Shown: positions 17,012 through 27,116, numbered from the stretch's first letter. The stretch: DNA of 64,000 bases from Helicobacter hepaticus ATCC 51449 (GCF_000007905.1 NC_004917.1:558001-622000); one strand, 5' to 3'. The notes: a model not told the origin generated them from the letters alone. Translations and numbers: made by a program.

Positions 17012-19225
17012 TTACTCTTTGAATCTATAAGTTGCACCAATATTCGCCAAAGGCACAAAGCGAAATTCAAGCTTAACATATTGATTTGTAATAGGTGTAA
17101 TCTGATTGTCAGCTGTCAAGGTAGGACGCACATCTTGAGCAATTTTTAATCCTATACCAAAACACCGAATATCTTTAGAGATTGTAACATACCAATCCTT
17201 TAAATACCCAAGTCCTACATCATAACCTATATTTGTATTTAAATAAAAATATCCAAAATCATAGCCCATAGTGCCGCGAAGAAAACCAGTATTGCCATTA
17301 TTGCTACCTTGTTGGGAATATAAACCAGATGAAAGATATAACGGGTCAAGCTTGAAATAAAAAGTCAAATTAGAATCTAGCCCCCATCTATTAAATGAAG
17401 CATTAATTGATGCTTCACTAAAAGTATTACGTGAATAAGAATAAAATGCTGAAGCACTAAGATTTAGTCCCTCAATAGGTGAAAATCCAAGTTCATTACG
17501 AAGCACTTGATTTCTTGTTAAAAAACTATCTTTGATAAAAAGCCGCTGATACATTCGCCAATAAAATAACTCTTTACCATTTTTGCCATAAAAATATTGC
17601 GAAAGTTTTAAATCTACTTTGTGCTTATTTTTGACAATATCAACAATATCACTTGGATTCCAATATACTTTTAAGGCTTCAGGATTGTGATTATTCTCTT
17701 CAAGCAACTTATTATAGGCTTCATATCTATCATCATCAATAGCATTAGAGGTGTATTTATATAATGCTCCACTAAAAAGTGCTTCAAAATGCATAGAATG
17801 GAAAAAATGTTTATAAGGACGCGCAATATCAGAATTAAGAGAAATATTATAGCTACTTACACTATAATTAATACTTTTGTTTAATGGGTGATTCATAGCA
17901 TCTGTAATGCCTTGCGTATCTTGAAGCAAAACCGAAGTAGCATACATATCTACATTCGCTCCTATGGAAAAATAATCTTTAAAAAAAGGAAATGCAACAC
18001 CAAAAGGTAAAGAGAAAGTATTTTGAAAATATTTATAACCGGAAGCACGAGTAACATATTTACCTTGAAAATCAAAAGTATAAAGCAGATTCTTAAAAAA
18101 TAGAGAATCTGTATAATGATGATAATGTATTTGCGGCAAAGATTGAAAAGTATTTACATTGCTCTCTTTAGAAAGGTCAAGATAATATTTAAAATAAGTG
18201 CCAAAATAATGCTTATTGGTATTGACAAAATAATTAATACGTGATTCATATAAACGCGTATTAAAAGCTGCATTAAGACTTTTTAGCCGCATATATTCAA
18301 GGTCATTCATATAAGTAATATCCGTATAAAATCCATCATTTGCATACTCATTATTAGATACGAAAATATCTTGTGTTTCGTATTGAAATGTCCCACCATA
18401 AATATGTTGATTCTTAAGGTTATTGCTCCTCATATACTCATCATTATTTTGAAAATATCGTCCTCTAAAAGTTGCGATATTATTTTCTTTATCTGCAAAA
18501 CGAAACTCTACTTCTCCACCATAACCGCGTTGTGTTCTTACTTGCGGAGAAAGTGTCATATCCCAACGATTAAAAGGCGCAATAAACAAAGGTTGCATAT
18601 ACATAAAACCTTGTTTATTACTAAAAGACATTTCAGGAGAGAGCAATCCGGTTTTTCTTATATTGCCCGTGGGCGCAAAAAAATAAGGAAAATAAAACAC
18701 AGGCATACTGCCAAGATAAAATCTTGGATTCCATACACTTATATATTCCTTTTGTGCATTGTATGTGCCAGAACTCACATTTAAATGCCATAATGGATGT
18801 TGTATATCACAGCCTGAAATCACACCTTTTTTGAAAGTATAATTATCATCTTGTCCCTCACCTTGTTTTGCCATAATCCAAATACCCATTGTGCTTTGTA
18901 AATAAAGGTTGCTCATAATCGTGTGCTTATCTTCTAAAGTTATATCTACGCGTTCTACATCAAGATATAAAATATTGCCTTGATAGACTTTTGCACCACC
19001 TTCAAGATGCACTTCTTTGCTCTGCTTATTATAAATAATCTTTTGTGCCACCATATAAGCATCACCATAGAGCAAAAAAGCATTACCCTCTGCAGTGATA
19101 ATATCACCACTTGCGCGCACATCATCAGCAGATAAATCAAACATATCTGCTTTTTGTTCCGCACACAAGGGCGTAAGAGAACACAACCACGTAAAAAGCA
19201 ATCCTACAATTAAATGTTGTCTCAA
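17012..19225 (-). CDS. lptD: LPS-assembly protein LptD
   Basis: Outer-membrane beta-barrel that inserts LPS into the outer leaflet together with LptE. The signal peptide is MRQHLIVGLLFTWLCSLTPLCAEQ. A periplasmic OstA/LptA-like domain follows (ITAEGNAFLLYGDAYMVAQKI... to about residue 120), then a long Tyr/Phe-rich barrel with alternating strands. The 737 residues agree with Helicobacter LptD (OstA/Imp). It starts four bases inside the RDD gene stop and is the second gene of the purD-RDD-lptD run. Confidence 0.92.
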   Translation of the reverse strand: MRQHLIVGLLFTWLCSLTPLCAEQKADMFDLSADDVRASGDIITAEGNAFLLYGDAYMVAQKIIYNKQSKEVHLEGGAKVYQGNILYLDVERVDITLEDKHTIMSNLYLQSTMGIWIMAKQGEGQDDNYTFKKGVISGCDIQHPLWHLNVSSGTYNAQKEYISVWNPRFYLGSMPVFYFPYFFAPTGNIRKTGLLSPEMSFSNKQGFMYMQPLFIAPFNRWDMTLSPQVRTQRGYGGEVEFRFADKENNIATFRGRYFQNNDEYMRSNNLKNQHIYGGTFQYETQDIFVSNNEYANDGFYTDITYMNDLEYMRLKSLNAAFNTRLYESRINYFVNTNKHYFGTYFKYYLDLSKESNVNTFQSLPQIHYHHYTDSLFFKNLLYTFDFQGKYVTRASGYKYFQNTFSLPFGVAFPFFKDYFSIGANVDMYATSVLLQDTQGITDAMNHPLNKSINYSVSSYNISLNSDIARPYKHFFHSMHFEALFSGALYKYTSNAIDDDRYEAYNKLLEENNHNPEALKVYWNPSDIVDIVKNKHKVDLKLSQYFYGKNGKELFYWRMYQRLFIKDSFLTRNQVLRNELGFSPIEGLNLSASAFYSYSRNTFSEASINASFNRWGLDSNLTFYFKLDPLYLSSGLYSQQGSNNGNTGFLRGTMGYDFGYFYLNTNIGYDVGLGYLKDWYVTISKDIRCFGIGLKIAQDVRPTLTADNQITPITNQYVKLEFRFVPLANIGATYRFKE

Positions 19226-19695
19226 TATGCAATCACCAAAGTCTTTGCCAATCTATCGTGCAAGGTGCGGAAAAGTATATCACCAAAGCCAAATACATAA
19301 GTAATAAAAAGCAAACTCTCACCTATATATTTGCCACAGGCACGAAGAAGAGAGAAAATAAAATTTGGCTTATCAAGCAAATCCACGCTCACTACGCGTA
19401 TTTTGCATAAGATTTTGCCAATACTCCCTCCATAAAACCACACAAAAATAGTATCATAGCTAATTTTGAGAATCCACACTTGCCACATATAAGCTATAAC
19501 AAAATCTCGTAAGGTAGTATAATCCACATTTCCTTGTGCATCGCTCATTTGTGAAAGCGTGTCAATGTGAATTAAAGTAAAAATAAGGGAGAGTAAAAAT
19601 ACATCAATAAACCACGCTAAAGAACGCAAGGCTTTATCAGCAAGCTGGATATTCTCTCTTTCAAGAAGTTCTAAAATTTTATCATCTGTATTCAT
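19222..19695 (-). CDS. RDD-family membrane protein
   Basis: A 157-residue inner-membrane protein. The RDD signature is seen as RSLAWFIDVFLLSLIF (about residues 25-40), followed by two more hydrophobic segments and the conserved YGGSIGKILCKIRVV block. The family's function is unsettled; some members have been linked to ion exchange. It overlaps purD and lptD by four bases on each side, so the three are co-translated. Nothing in the sequence gives a specific substrate. Confidence 0.8.
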   Translation of the reverse strand: MNTDDKILELLERENIQLADKALRSLAWFIDVFLLSLIFTLIHIDTLSQMSDAQGNVDYTTLRDFVIAYMWQVWILKISYDTIFVWFYGGSIGKILCKIRVVSVDLLDKPNFIFSLLRACGKYIGESLLFITYVFGFGDILFRTLHDRLAKTLVIAY

Positions 19696-20972
19696 AGTTC
19701 TAAAGCTTTATAAGCAATATCATCGCGAAAGTGCATATCTTCAAAATATATACTTTTGAGAATCTCATAAGCATTATCACGCGCTTGTCTAATATTTGGA
19801 GCAATTCCTAGTGCCAAAAGCACACGTCCGCCACTTGCCAAAAGTTGCCCTTGTGAATCCACGCTCACTCCTGCATACACAATATGCCCTAGATGCTCAT
19901 CAAAGTTTTGAATCTTAATAGGCACAGGGGCACTTGAAGCATAAGGATAATCTTTTGATGAAGCCACTACTGCCACTGCGTATTGTTTTTTTATCATACA
20001 TTTTAACTTATTTATCTTGCCCTCAATACAATGCAAGAATATATCAAGCAAAGGTGTTTGCAACATAGGCATTAGCACCTCACATTCAGGGTCTCCAAAT
20101 CGCACATTAAACTCTAACAGATAAGGTTCTAGCTCATCATTTTTCTTTACTACCATAATCCCGCCAAAAAGCACTCCCTCAAATGGTGTGCCATTTTTAC
20201 GCATTAAATCTAGTGTGGGAGCGATAATGCGCTGCTTAATTTTATCCATTAGATTCTCATCACATAAAGGTGTAGGTGTATATGCACCCATACCACCGGT
20301 ATTTGGTCCTTCATCACCCGAAAGCAGCCGCTTATGGTCTTGACACGCAGGAAGCATAATAAAATTTTCTCCATCACAAATGGCAAATACAGAAAGCTCA
20401 TAGCCATCCAAAAATTCTTCTACAACTACACATTTACCTGCTTCTCCAAAAGCAGTGCCAGAGAGCATTTCTTGAGTAATTTGCTTTGCCTCTTCATAAC
20501 TTTGAGCAATAATCACACCCTTGCCCGCACATAAACCATCAGCTTTTACCACAATCGGTGGGGTGAGCGTATCAATAAAATTACAAAGTGCTTCAAACTC
20601 GCTTGATTGCATATAACGTGCTGTTGGAATACAAGCTGCACTTACAAAATCTTTCATAAAAGCCTTGCTTGATTCTAAACGTGCTGCTGCTTTTGATGGA
20701 CCAAAAACACGCACATTATGACTTCTTAGATAATCACTTAAACCTTCACTTAGCGGTGCTTCAGGTCCTATGATAACAAGTGTGATATGATGAAGTTTGA
20801 TAGATTCTAAAAGTTCTTGTGGGTGCGTGTAGGTAAGATTTGTGCCAAGCAAATGTGTTGCTCCATTACCGGGTGCAAAAAACAAAGCCTCTACTCTGCT
20901 TTCTTCTTTCAACACTCGTCCTATGGCATATTCACGTCCCCCATTACCAATAATCAAAATCCGCTCTTGCAT
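19692..20972 (-). CDS. purD: Phosphoribosylamine-glycine ligase
   Basis: Second step of purine synthesis. From the ATG at 20972 (AAGGAT six bases upstream) the protein has 426 residues and begins MQERILIIGNGGREYAIG, the family N-terminus; the longer in-frame version from 21038 runs into the upstream RNA. The ATP-grasp core includes PPIVVKADGLCAGKGV and the PurD signature LEFNVRFGDPECE. The upstream untranslated region holds the purD-motif/6S RNA candidate. Confidence 0.96.
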   Translation of the reverse strand: MQERILIIGNGGREYAIGRVLKEESRVEALFFAPGNGATHLLGTNLTYTHPQELLESIKLHHITLVIIGPEAPLSEGLSDYLRSHNVRVFGPSKAAARLESSKAFMKDFVSAACIPTARYMQSSEFEALCNFIDTLTPPIVVKADGLCAGKGVIIAQSYEEAKQITQEMLSGTAFGEAGKCVVVEEFLDGYELSVFAICDGENFIMLPACQDHKRLLSGDEGPNTGGMGAYTPTPLCDENLMDKIKQRIIAPTLDLMRKNGTPFEGVLFGGIMVVKKNDELEPYLLEFNVRFGDPECEVLMPMLQTPLLDIFLHCIEGKINKLKCMIKKQYAVAVVASSKDYPYASSAPVPIKIQNFDEHLGHIVYAGVSVDSQGQLLASGGRVLLALGIAPNIRQARDNAYEILKSIYFEDMHFRDDIAYKALEL

Positions 20973-21027
20973 TATAATCCTTATCTTACAAATCCCCAAA
21001 TGAGCGTTACCCCGATTTGCGTAGCCT

Positions 21028-21193
21028 AAAAAAGCCACAAATAGGGTTAAGAGAATCTCATTAGGCGGCGAATGCTCACTATCTCAAAGTAGCTCAAGCG
21101 CAAACACCGACACACAAAGATTACTACGATTAACCCAAACAATCTTTTAGTAACAGACTAGCGATATGAAGGAAAGGCGCGTCATCTAGGTTA
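21028..21193 (-). ncRNA. ssrS: Probable 6S RNA (purD motif) upstream of purD
   Basis: About 165 nt of non-coding sequence between a perfect minus-strand TATAAT and a T-run (GGCTTTTTT) before purD. It folds on paper into a long interrupted rod: TGTTAC with GTAAC outside, GGGTTAA with TTAACCC, AATCTT with GAGATT, and GGTG with CGCC further in. A conserved structured RNA upstream of purD is known in epsilonproteobacteria and, as I recall, was later identified as 6S RNA, which binds RNA polymerase. Ends are approximate and the identity is by position and shape only. Confidence 0.55.
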
Positions 21194-21199
21194 AACTGC

Positions 21200-21205
21200 A
21201 TTATA
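21200..21205 (-). promoter_or_regulatory. -10 element of the purD-upstream RNA
   Basis: TTGTTATAATGC on the minus strand gives a perfect TATAAT about seven bases before the predicted RNA start. It may also drive purD by read-through. Confidence 0.6.
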
Positions 21206-21217
21206 ACAAAGATAATC

Positions 21218-21988
21218 TTAAAAGCCCATACCTAGCTCTAAAACAAGTGTAAAATTTTGACTTGCTGGATAAAAGGCACTCACACCATTTACCACAATAC
21301 TTTGAGAATCTTGAAGCTGATAATATTTTGCTTTTAAGCGTGCAAAAAGATTGTATCTCTCACCATAAGTAAGCCCGACAAAGCCCTGTGTGATAAAACC
21401 TTGTGTGTTTAAGCCGTTCCTAAAAAGTCCTTTAGGCTCTAGCGCAGCAAAATTATAAACACCTAAGCCATAATAGACCCCTAGAGCATATTCAAATCTC
21501 ACATCAGGTAAAAGCTCAATGTATCTTTGTGAGAGATTAAGTCCAAAGCCGATTGTACCGATACTTAAGCCATTTGGAGAATTGCTAGAGTTAAGATTAT
21601 ACATCTCTATGGGAATTGCAAAGCCTAAAAAAAATGGTTTATTTAATGAGCCAAGATTAAATCCAATATCTCCAAACGCGCTAAAAATCGTGCCAAAACC
21701 ACGATTGGTGCTTAAGATATTATGCGAACTATGAGTGTTAAAATCCATAAAGTTTATGCCAACATTTGTATGAGCATAAAACTCTCTATCATACCAAAGC
21801 GCATCACCACCTAAGCCACCGCCTACACCATTAATACTAATCGTTGAAGAATGAAGATTCACGAAATGCGGAGAGAGAAATAAACGGTCATCATTGCAAC
21901 TTTTGTGTGTGCATTGAAAGCCAAAACTCACAGAAATAAAGACAAAAAGAATGAGAAAATTTCCACTTTTCATACAATCTCTTTTCAT
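21218..21988 (-). CDS. Putative outer-membrane beta-barrel protein
   Basis: A 256-residue protein with a signal sequence (FLILFVFISVSFGFQ) and a body of short amphipathic strands rich in Gly, Asn and aromatics. It ends in Phe (FTLVLELGMGF), the pattern recognised by the BAM complex. It resembles the small Helicobacter outer-membrane proteins but I cannot name the paralogue. Two Cys soon after the signal (CTHKSC) may form a disulfide. Starts at 21988 or 21973 (MKSGNF, with AGAG just upstream) are both possible. It ends just before the -10 of the purD-upstream RNA. Confidence 0.6.
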   Translation of the reverse strand: MKRDCMKSGNFLILFVFISVSFGFQCTHKSCNDDRLFLSPHFVNLHSSTISINGVGGGLGGDALWYDREFYAHTNVGINFMDFNTHSSHNILSTNRGFGTIFSAFGDIGFNLGSLNKPFFLGFAIPIEMYNLNSSNSPNGLSIGTIGFGLNLSQRYIELLPDVRFEYALGVYYGLGVYNFAALEPKGLFRNGLNTQGFITQGFVGLTYGERYNLFARLKAKYYQLQDSQSIVVNGVSAFYPASQNFTLVLELGMGF

Positions 21989-22218
21989 AAAAATCTATAA
22001 GTTAATATTATAAAGACTCTCACTTAAAAAACGATAATCTCTTTACAAGAACAAATTCTCATTGGGTGGGAAGGGAAAAAATTAATGCTGATTTTTCTCA
22101 CATTTTAAACCTCAACACTTACTCCACCCATATACCTCAAATAGCAACTATTTGTGCTCCCCTATAATATCCTTATAATATTAAAGCTACAAACCATTCA
22201 AATAAGCCTGATAGCTTA

Positions 22219-22965
22219 CTACCTATAACCCACTTCACACAAATACAAACCATTAGGACTTATAGGATAAGTATAATGCTGTTTTTGCCCATTTATTTGC
22301 TCTTGTAGAGAATGAAAACTTAGTTCTGCGCGACTATAAGCGAGTGCTGCGCCTACCATAAGTCTTACTTGTGCGCGTAAGAATCCATTGCCTCGCACAT
22401 ATACTATATCTAAACCCTTGTATGTATAATGCTTAATTGCAAAAATTGTGCGAATACAATTCTTTGTATACGAGCCATTTTTTTTAAAAAATACAAAATT
22501 ATGTTGTCCTTGAAATGCCTGAAGTGCATTTTTAAAAAGCGTTTCATCACCAATTTTTTCATAAGACACATAAGGTGCAGCAAAAGGAGAAGGTTGTGTA
22601 GGAGAGAGTAAAAAACGATAAGAACGCCAAAGTGCATCAAAACGTGGATGAAAAGTATCATCTACAATATGCAATGAACGCACCATAATGTGAGGATAGA
22701 GCTTGGCATTAAGCAAAAAGCGCAAAGATTCTATGGCTTGAACTTGAGAATCTAAAAAATGTGCGCTTTGAAAACATATAACCTGCCCTGTGGCGTGCAC
22801 TCCTTTATCTGTGCGTCCTGCTCCGATAATATCACTCTTAATACCTACACGAGCAAATCCCTCTTTAAGTGTGCCTAGCACACTTTTTAAGCGCTTATCT
22901 TTTTGCAATGCAAATCCACTAAATACACTACCATCATAGGCAATCACTGCTTTATAAGTGGGCAT
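22219..22965 (-). CDS. truA: tRNA pseudouridine synthase A
   Basis: Makes pseudouridine at positions 38-40 in the tRNA anticodon arm. The catalytic Asp lies in GAGRTDKGVHATGQV (about residues 49-63), and the N-terminus VIAYDGSVFSGF is typical. The length of 248 residues is normal. It overlaps the stop of the LptF/LptG permease gene by one base and is the last gene of that operon. Confidence 0.95.
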   Translation of the reverse strand: MPTYKAVIAYDGSVFSGFALQKDKRLKSVLGTLKEGFARVGIKSDIIGAGRTDKGVHATGQVICFQSAHFLDSQVQAIESLRFLLNAKLYPHIMVRSLHIVDDTFHPRFDALWRSYRFLLSPTQPSPFAAPYVSYEKIGDETLFKNALQAFQGQHNFVFFKKNGSYTKNCIRTIFAIKHYTYKGLDIVYVRGNGFLRAQVRLMVGAALAYSRAELSFHSLQEQINGQKQHYTYPISPNGLYLCEVGYR

Positions 22966-23984
22966 TAATAAAACTTTGTAATAAACTTTTTATAGAGTCC
23001 AAAACTTAGCGCACACCATAGGAAAGGTATAATAATCATACCTATAAGTGGAAAATGTTCCGAAGCAATGTGCGTAAGCACAAAGTATAGCGCTACAGAT
23101 GCAATAACATAAAAATAAGACATATTAGAATGAAAACGAGGATTTGCAATACCAAAAAGCGGCACAAGAAAAAGGGAGGTAAGAGGAAAAAGTGAAACCA
23201 TAACAGCTTGAGCAAGTTTGCGTGGTTTTTGGTGAGAATCTGAAGTAAAAACATTGCCCCAATATTCAAACAAATCATAACTTCTAAGCTGTGGCTCACT
23301 CACATTTTGTCGCACACTCATTTGGTGATAATCCACCCTTTTTAATTCCTCTGGTGATGCAAAATAAGCGCTTCCTTCCTGAAGATTAAGCTCAAATAAA
23401 CCTTGATTATTATTTGTTTTGCCAGATTCTGCAACGATAAAAGTATCGCCCTCAAAACCATTTTCTGAAAACAAAATAAGATTCTTGTAAATGCGCTTGT
23501 GTGCGCTATCTACATACACGAGCCAATCACCAAGTTTTTGCCCAAATTCACCAGATTTAATATTTACATCAATATCAGCTTTTTTTTGCGCAACAAAATT
23601 TTTAGATGCACTATTTGCCAAAGGAAGCATAACAAGTGAAAACACAAATAAAATAATCGTGGCAAGGAGCGTAATAGGTAAAAAAAACTTCACAATATCT
23701 AAAGGCTTTGCTCCAAGTGAAAAACATACCATTAGCTCATAATCATATGTCAATTTCGCCACGCTTAACACTAAAGCAGCAAAAAAAGTAATAGGAATAA
23801 TAAAAAATAAACTACCGGGTATGAGATATAAAAATAATGTGCCCAAATCTATAAAACTCATTTTAATCACGTAGGTGCGCCCTGCTATGTCAATAAGCAA
23901 TACCACAGAAGCAATAAAAAGCAAGACAAGGAAAAATGGAAAAAATATCTGTGCAAAAGACATAAAAAGATAACGTTTAAACAT
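22965..23984 (-). CDS. LptF/LptG-family LPS export permease
   Basis: A 339-residue inner-membrane protein of the YjgP/YjgQ family. Three transmembrane helices at the N-terminus, a periplasmic beta-jellyroll-like domain (about residues 125-260) and three helices at the C-terminus form the LptB2FG exporter layout. Motifs seen are ELMVCFSLGAKPLDIVKF (the coupling helix that contacts LptB) and PLTSLFLVPLFGIANPR. Whether it is LptF or LptG cannot be fixed from this window. It lies upstream of truA, as recalled in H. pylori. Confidence 0.85.
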   Translation of the reverse strand: MFKRYLFMSFAQIFFPFFLVLLFIASVVLLIDIAGRTYVIKMSFIDLGTLFLYLIPGSLFFIIPITFFAALVLSVAKLTYDYELMVCFSLGAKPLDIVKFFLPITLLATIILFVFSLVMLPLANSASKNFVAQKKADIDVNIKSGEFGQKLGDWLVYVDSAHKRIYKNLILFSENGFEGDTFIVAESGKTNNNQGLFELNLQEGSAYFASPEELKRVDYHQMSVRQNVSEPQLRSYDLFEYWGNVFTSDSHQKPRKLAQAVMVSLFPLTSLFLVPLFGIANPRFHSNMSYFYVIASVALYFVLTHIASEHFPLIGMIIIPFLWCALSFGLYKKFITKFY

Positions 23985-24631
23985 TAGGGATTCTCGTGGA
24001 TAACAAAACTAAGCCAAGCTAGATTAATAGTCGTGCCCAAAAAAATAAAAAAACAAAAAGGTAATTTCAGTTGCGCAAGATTAACTCGATAAAAAATTGC
24101 CAAAAATATAGCATATACCAATGCTGCCACACTCCCTAAAAATACACTAATAAATGCATTAAGCGCACCAAATGCAATGCCAATAGAACTTAAAACAATA
24201 ATATCTGCTTCCCCAATAATCTCTTTTTGCACAAGACTTTGATAAAGGATTTTAAGGGCAAAAAATACACCTCCTACGCCAAATCCCATAAGCACTCTTT
24301 GAACAAAACTATGTTGAGAATCTATAAATACATACCCTATACAAACCAAAAGTAATAAAAAGTTAATCGTATCAGGCACAGCAAGACATTTAATATCAAT
24401 TAAACCCAAAAGCAATAAAAGCATCATAATGACATATATTACATCTATGCCAAACCACATTAAAACACAAAGTGAAAAAACACAAAGCAAAAGAAAATAG
24501 ATTCTATAAATCCAGAGTTTAAAAATAATGGCTAAAGAAAAAGGTTTCAAGCGCGTATCTTCTGAATAAAATGCAATAAAAAATACTCCAACAAAGCCAA
24601 AACATAAAGAAAGCATTACAGAGACTATCAT
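23984..24631 (-). CDS. Prepilin peptidase (A24 family), single-domain form
   Basis: A polytopic membrane aspartyl protease that cleaves type IV prepilin-like leader peptides. The two catalytic aspartates are visible in LIDIKCLAVPD (about residues 76-86) and GEADIIVLSSIG (about 137-148), a GxxD-type A24 site. The cytoplasmic zinc/N-methyltransferase domain of PilD is missing, so it should cleave without methylating, like the short archaeal and epsilonproteobacterial forms. In Campylobacter jejuni a similar protein is needed for natural transformation. No pilin or secretion genes are nearby. Confidence 0.8.
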   Translation of the reverse strand: MIVSVMLSLCFGFVGVFFIAFYSEDTRLKPFSLAIIFKLWIYRIYFLLLCVFSLCVLMWFGIDVIYVIMMLLLLLGLIDIKCLAVPDTINFLLLLVCIGYVFIDSQHSFVQRVLMGFGVGGVFFALKILYQSLVQKEIIGEADIIVLSSIGIAFGALNAFISVFLGSVAALVYAIFLAIFYRVNLAQLKLPFCFFIFLGTTINLAWLSFVIHENP

Positions 24632-24646
24632 CTTATCCTCGCATAT

Positions 24647-25303
24647 TTACATTACGCATTTATTCTTAGATTCTGAGACTATACCATCTTGTATATCTAC
24701 AAAAAGGCATTCTGATAAGATTTCGCCACCCTCAAGTATGCCATTATGTTTTTTAAAACGTTTAATGATTTGCTTTCCATTTTCAAGCATAGGTGCGACA
24801 AGCACCCCACCCTCTTCAAGTTGATTAACAATAATAGTCGGAATCTCCCTTGCACACGCAGAAAAAAGTATTGCATCAAATGGAGCATATTCAGCCCAAC
24901 CTTTTTGCCCATCATCGAGCTTAATAAAAATATTATGAGATGCTAAACGTCTAAAGCGTTCTCGTGCTTCTTCAAAAAGCTTATCAATGCGCTCAATACT
25001 AAAAACACGGCGAAACATTTTGGAAAGCACCATTGCTTGATAGCCGCTCCCACAACCAATTTCCAATACAGAATCTCCTCCATTTGGGGCGAGATACTCG
25101 CTCATTTGTGCCACGGTCAGAGGGGAGCTAATCCATTGAGAATCTACCATAGGCAACGCATTAATCTCATAAGCTTGATGAGCGAAAACTGAAGGCACAA
25201 ACATCTCTCTATCCACAGCACAAAGTGCGGTAACTACTTTGGGAGAAAGTGGAAAGCTTTTTTGTATTTCATCACACATTTTTTTGGCTATTTTTTGATA
25301 CAT
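24647..25303 (-). CDS. pcm: Protein-L-isoaspartate O-methyltransferase
   Basis: Repairs isoaspartyl residues using S-adenosylmethionine. Seen are VDREMFVP, the family MVDSQWISSPLTVAQM segment (equivalent to GxTISxPxxVA) and the SAM-binding GGDSVLEIGCGSGYQ (about residues 75-89), then VFSIERIDKL. The length of 218 residues is normal. It overlaps the hydrolase gene upstream by one base and is near nrdB, as recalled for H. pylori. Confidence 0.92.
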   Translation of the reverse strand: MYQKIAKKMCDEIQKSFPLSPKVVTALCAVDREMFVPSVFAHQAYEINALPMVDSQWISSPLTVAQMSEYLAPNGGDSVLEIGCGSGYQAMVLSKMFRRVFSIERIDKLFEEARERFRRLASHNIFIKLDDGQKGWAEYAPFDAILFSACAREIPTIIVNQLEEGGVLVAPMLENGKQIIKRFKKHNGILEGGEILSECLFVDIQDGIVSESKNKCVM

Positions 25304-26040
25304 TAATGAATCTCTATACCAGTATTAATATATTTTCTCATACGCGAGGTTTCCCCAATATCCACTTCACACGCCACAAAATTCTTCTTATCATTTTTAT
25401 ACACAATGCCATAAGGGGTAATAACAGAGCTTCCTTTTGCCATTATATCATTAGCGCTATTGCTTACTACAACAAAAGCTTGATTTGCTATTGCAAGGGC
25501 TTGAGAGAGAATCTCAAAATGGCTTTTGCGTGCTTTGCCCCATTGAGCACTTATAAAAATAATATCCGCACCCTTTATTTGTTCCCATAACTCCACAAAA
25601 CGCAATTCAAAACAAATTAAAGCTGCACATTTAATACCATCAATTTCAAAAATGCTAATTTCACCTTTTTCACCAGCCTTAAAATGCAACTGCTCATCAC
25701 CAAGCGAAAAAAGCTTGTTTTTGCTTTGCTTATGGATAATTTCACCCTTATGAAAAACTTTAAGATTATTGAAAAATTTTTTCTTTTTTTCTTCTATCAT
25801 TGTTATAACAAGTGTATTGTTATATTTTGCGCTACTTTCTAAAAGTCTCTCTGTTGCAATCTTTGAAAATTCACTCGCCTCTTTCATACGTTGATAAGCA
25901 AACCCACTTATCACGACTTCAGGCGCGCAAATAATAGCATTTTTTCCACATCGGGCGATAAAATCCTCTACATTTATAAGATTCTCTGCAAAATCTTGTC
26001 CAGTCTTAATTTGCATACAATATAACTTTTTAGAAATCAT
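25303..26040 (-). CDS. Carbon-nitrogen hydrolase (nitrilase superfamily)
   Basis: About 245 residues from ATG 26040; a longer frame from 26118 lies inside nrdB. The catalytic triad is recognisable: Glu in [10 protein letters not shown], Lys in HKQSKNKLF and Cys in [13 protein letters not shown]. The family hydrolyses amides and nitriles such as omega-amides or N-carbamoyl compounds; the substrate is not evident. H. pylori homologues have been called beta-alanine synthase-like. The start overlaps the end of nrdB, so it is probably expressed with nrdB and pcm. Confidence 0.82.
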   Translation of the reverse strand: MISKKLYCMQIKTGQDFAENLINVEDFIARCGKNAIICAPEVVISGFAYQRMKEASEFSKIATERLLESSAKYNNTLVITMIEEKKKKFFNNLKVFHKGEIIHKQSKNKLFSLGDEQLHFKAGEKGEISIFEIDGIKCAALICFELRFVELWEQIKGADIIFISAQWGKARKSHFEILSQALAIANQAFVVVSNSANDIMAKGSSVITPYGIVYKNDKKNFVACEVDIGETSRMRKYINTGIEIH

Positions 26041-27079
26041 CAAAATTAATGCTCCCTTTTGAATAGTTTGTAACTTTCGCCTCAAAGAAATTTGTTTTTT
26101 GGTCATTAAAACTTGCAAACTGATCTACCCACTTAATAGGATTCTTTGAGCCATAAAGTTGAGGTAAGCCCACTGCCTTGAGACGTGCGTCTGCCAAATA
26201 TTGAATATACTCACGAATAATCTCTGAAGTTAATCCTAGAATCTGCCCTTGTGTAATATATTCACCCCATTGAGATTCTATCTCAACTGCTTTTTTAAAC
26301 ATCTCAACAACTTCCTCTTCAAGCGAAGGAGTAAATAAATGCCCTTGTTCTTTACGCAAAGAACTAATCATATTTTGAAATAAAAGCAAATGTGTTACTT
26401 CATCACGTTGAATAAAACGTATCATTTGCGCACTTCCTAACATTTTGCCACTACGTGCAAGGGTATAAAAATATGAAAATCCACTATAAAAATAAATACC
26501 CTCTAAAATTTGATTAGCAAACATAGCCTTGAGAAGATTTTGCTCATTGGGATTTTTTGCAAGCTCAATATAAACATTTGCAATATTATCATTTTTACTT
26601 CTTAACTGCATATCCACACGCCACATATTATAAATCTCATCAGTATTTGCCGAAATAGATTCTACCATTACTGCATAGCTTTGTGAATGCAATGCTTCCT
26701 CATAAGCTTGACGCACAAGGATAAGATTAATCTCTGGGCTTGTAATATAGGGATTGACATTGTCAATCAAATTATTTGTTTGCAAAGAATCCATAAAAAT
26801 TAGTTGTGCTAAGGCTCTGTCATAACCTAGCTTCTCTTGCGCTGTTAAACCGCCGTTATAATCACGCTTATCAGGTGTCATATTTACCTCTTCGGGAAAC
26901 CAAGTATTCGCAAGCATCACTTTCCATAGATTATAAGCCCATTGATATTTAATTTTATTTAAATCAAACATACTTGTGGGATTCCCGCCAAAAATCTTCC
27001 TATCAGCTACACTCTCTGTTGATTCTGGGTTATAGATTTGTTTGCGAGAAATATGTTGAACTGCTTGTGCTTGTTTCAT
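26030..27079 (-). CDS. nrdB: Ribonucleoside-diphosphate reductase, beta subunit
   Basis: Class Ia radical-generating subunit, 349 residues. Iron ligands are visible in EEALHSQSY (about residues 118-126) and [10 protein letters not shown] (about 226-235), with the [14 protein letters not shown] segment between. The C-terminus (NFDDF) is the acidic tail that docks into NrdA. NrdA is not in the window. AAGGTC precedes the ATG and a TATAAT lies upstream. Confidence 0.95.
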   Translation of the reverse strand: MKQAQAVQHISRKQIYNPESTESVADRKIFGGNPTSMFDLNKIKYQWAYNLWKVMLANTWFPEEVNMTPDKRDYNGGLTAQEKLGYDRALAQLIFMDSLQTNNLIDNVNPYITSPEINLILVRQAYEEALHSQSYAVMVESISANTDEIYNMWRVDMQLRSKNDNIANVYIELAKNPNEQNLLKAMFANQILEGIYFYSGFSYFYTLARSGKMLGSAQMIRFIQRDEVTHLLLFQNMISSLRKEQGHLFTPSLEEEVVEMFKKAVEIESQWGEYITQGQILGLTSEIIREYIQYLADARLKAVGLPQLYGSKNPIKWVDQFASFNDQKTNFFEAKVTNYSKGSINFDDF

Positions 27080-27116
27080 TACGAAGACCTTAAAAATAAC
27101 AAAATTTAAACGCGAA

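Noticed and set aside
21989-22218. Small RNA between the outer-membrane protein gene and truA
   Set aside because: Several TATAAT-like hexamers occur, but no convincing hairpin or terminator; left unassigned.
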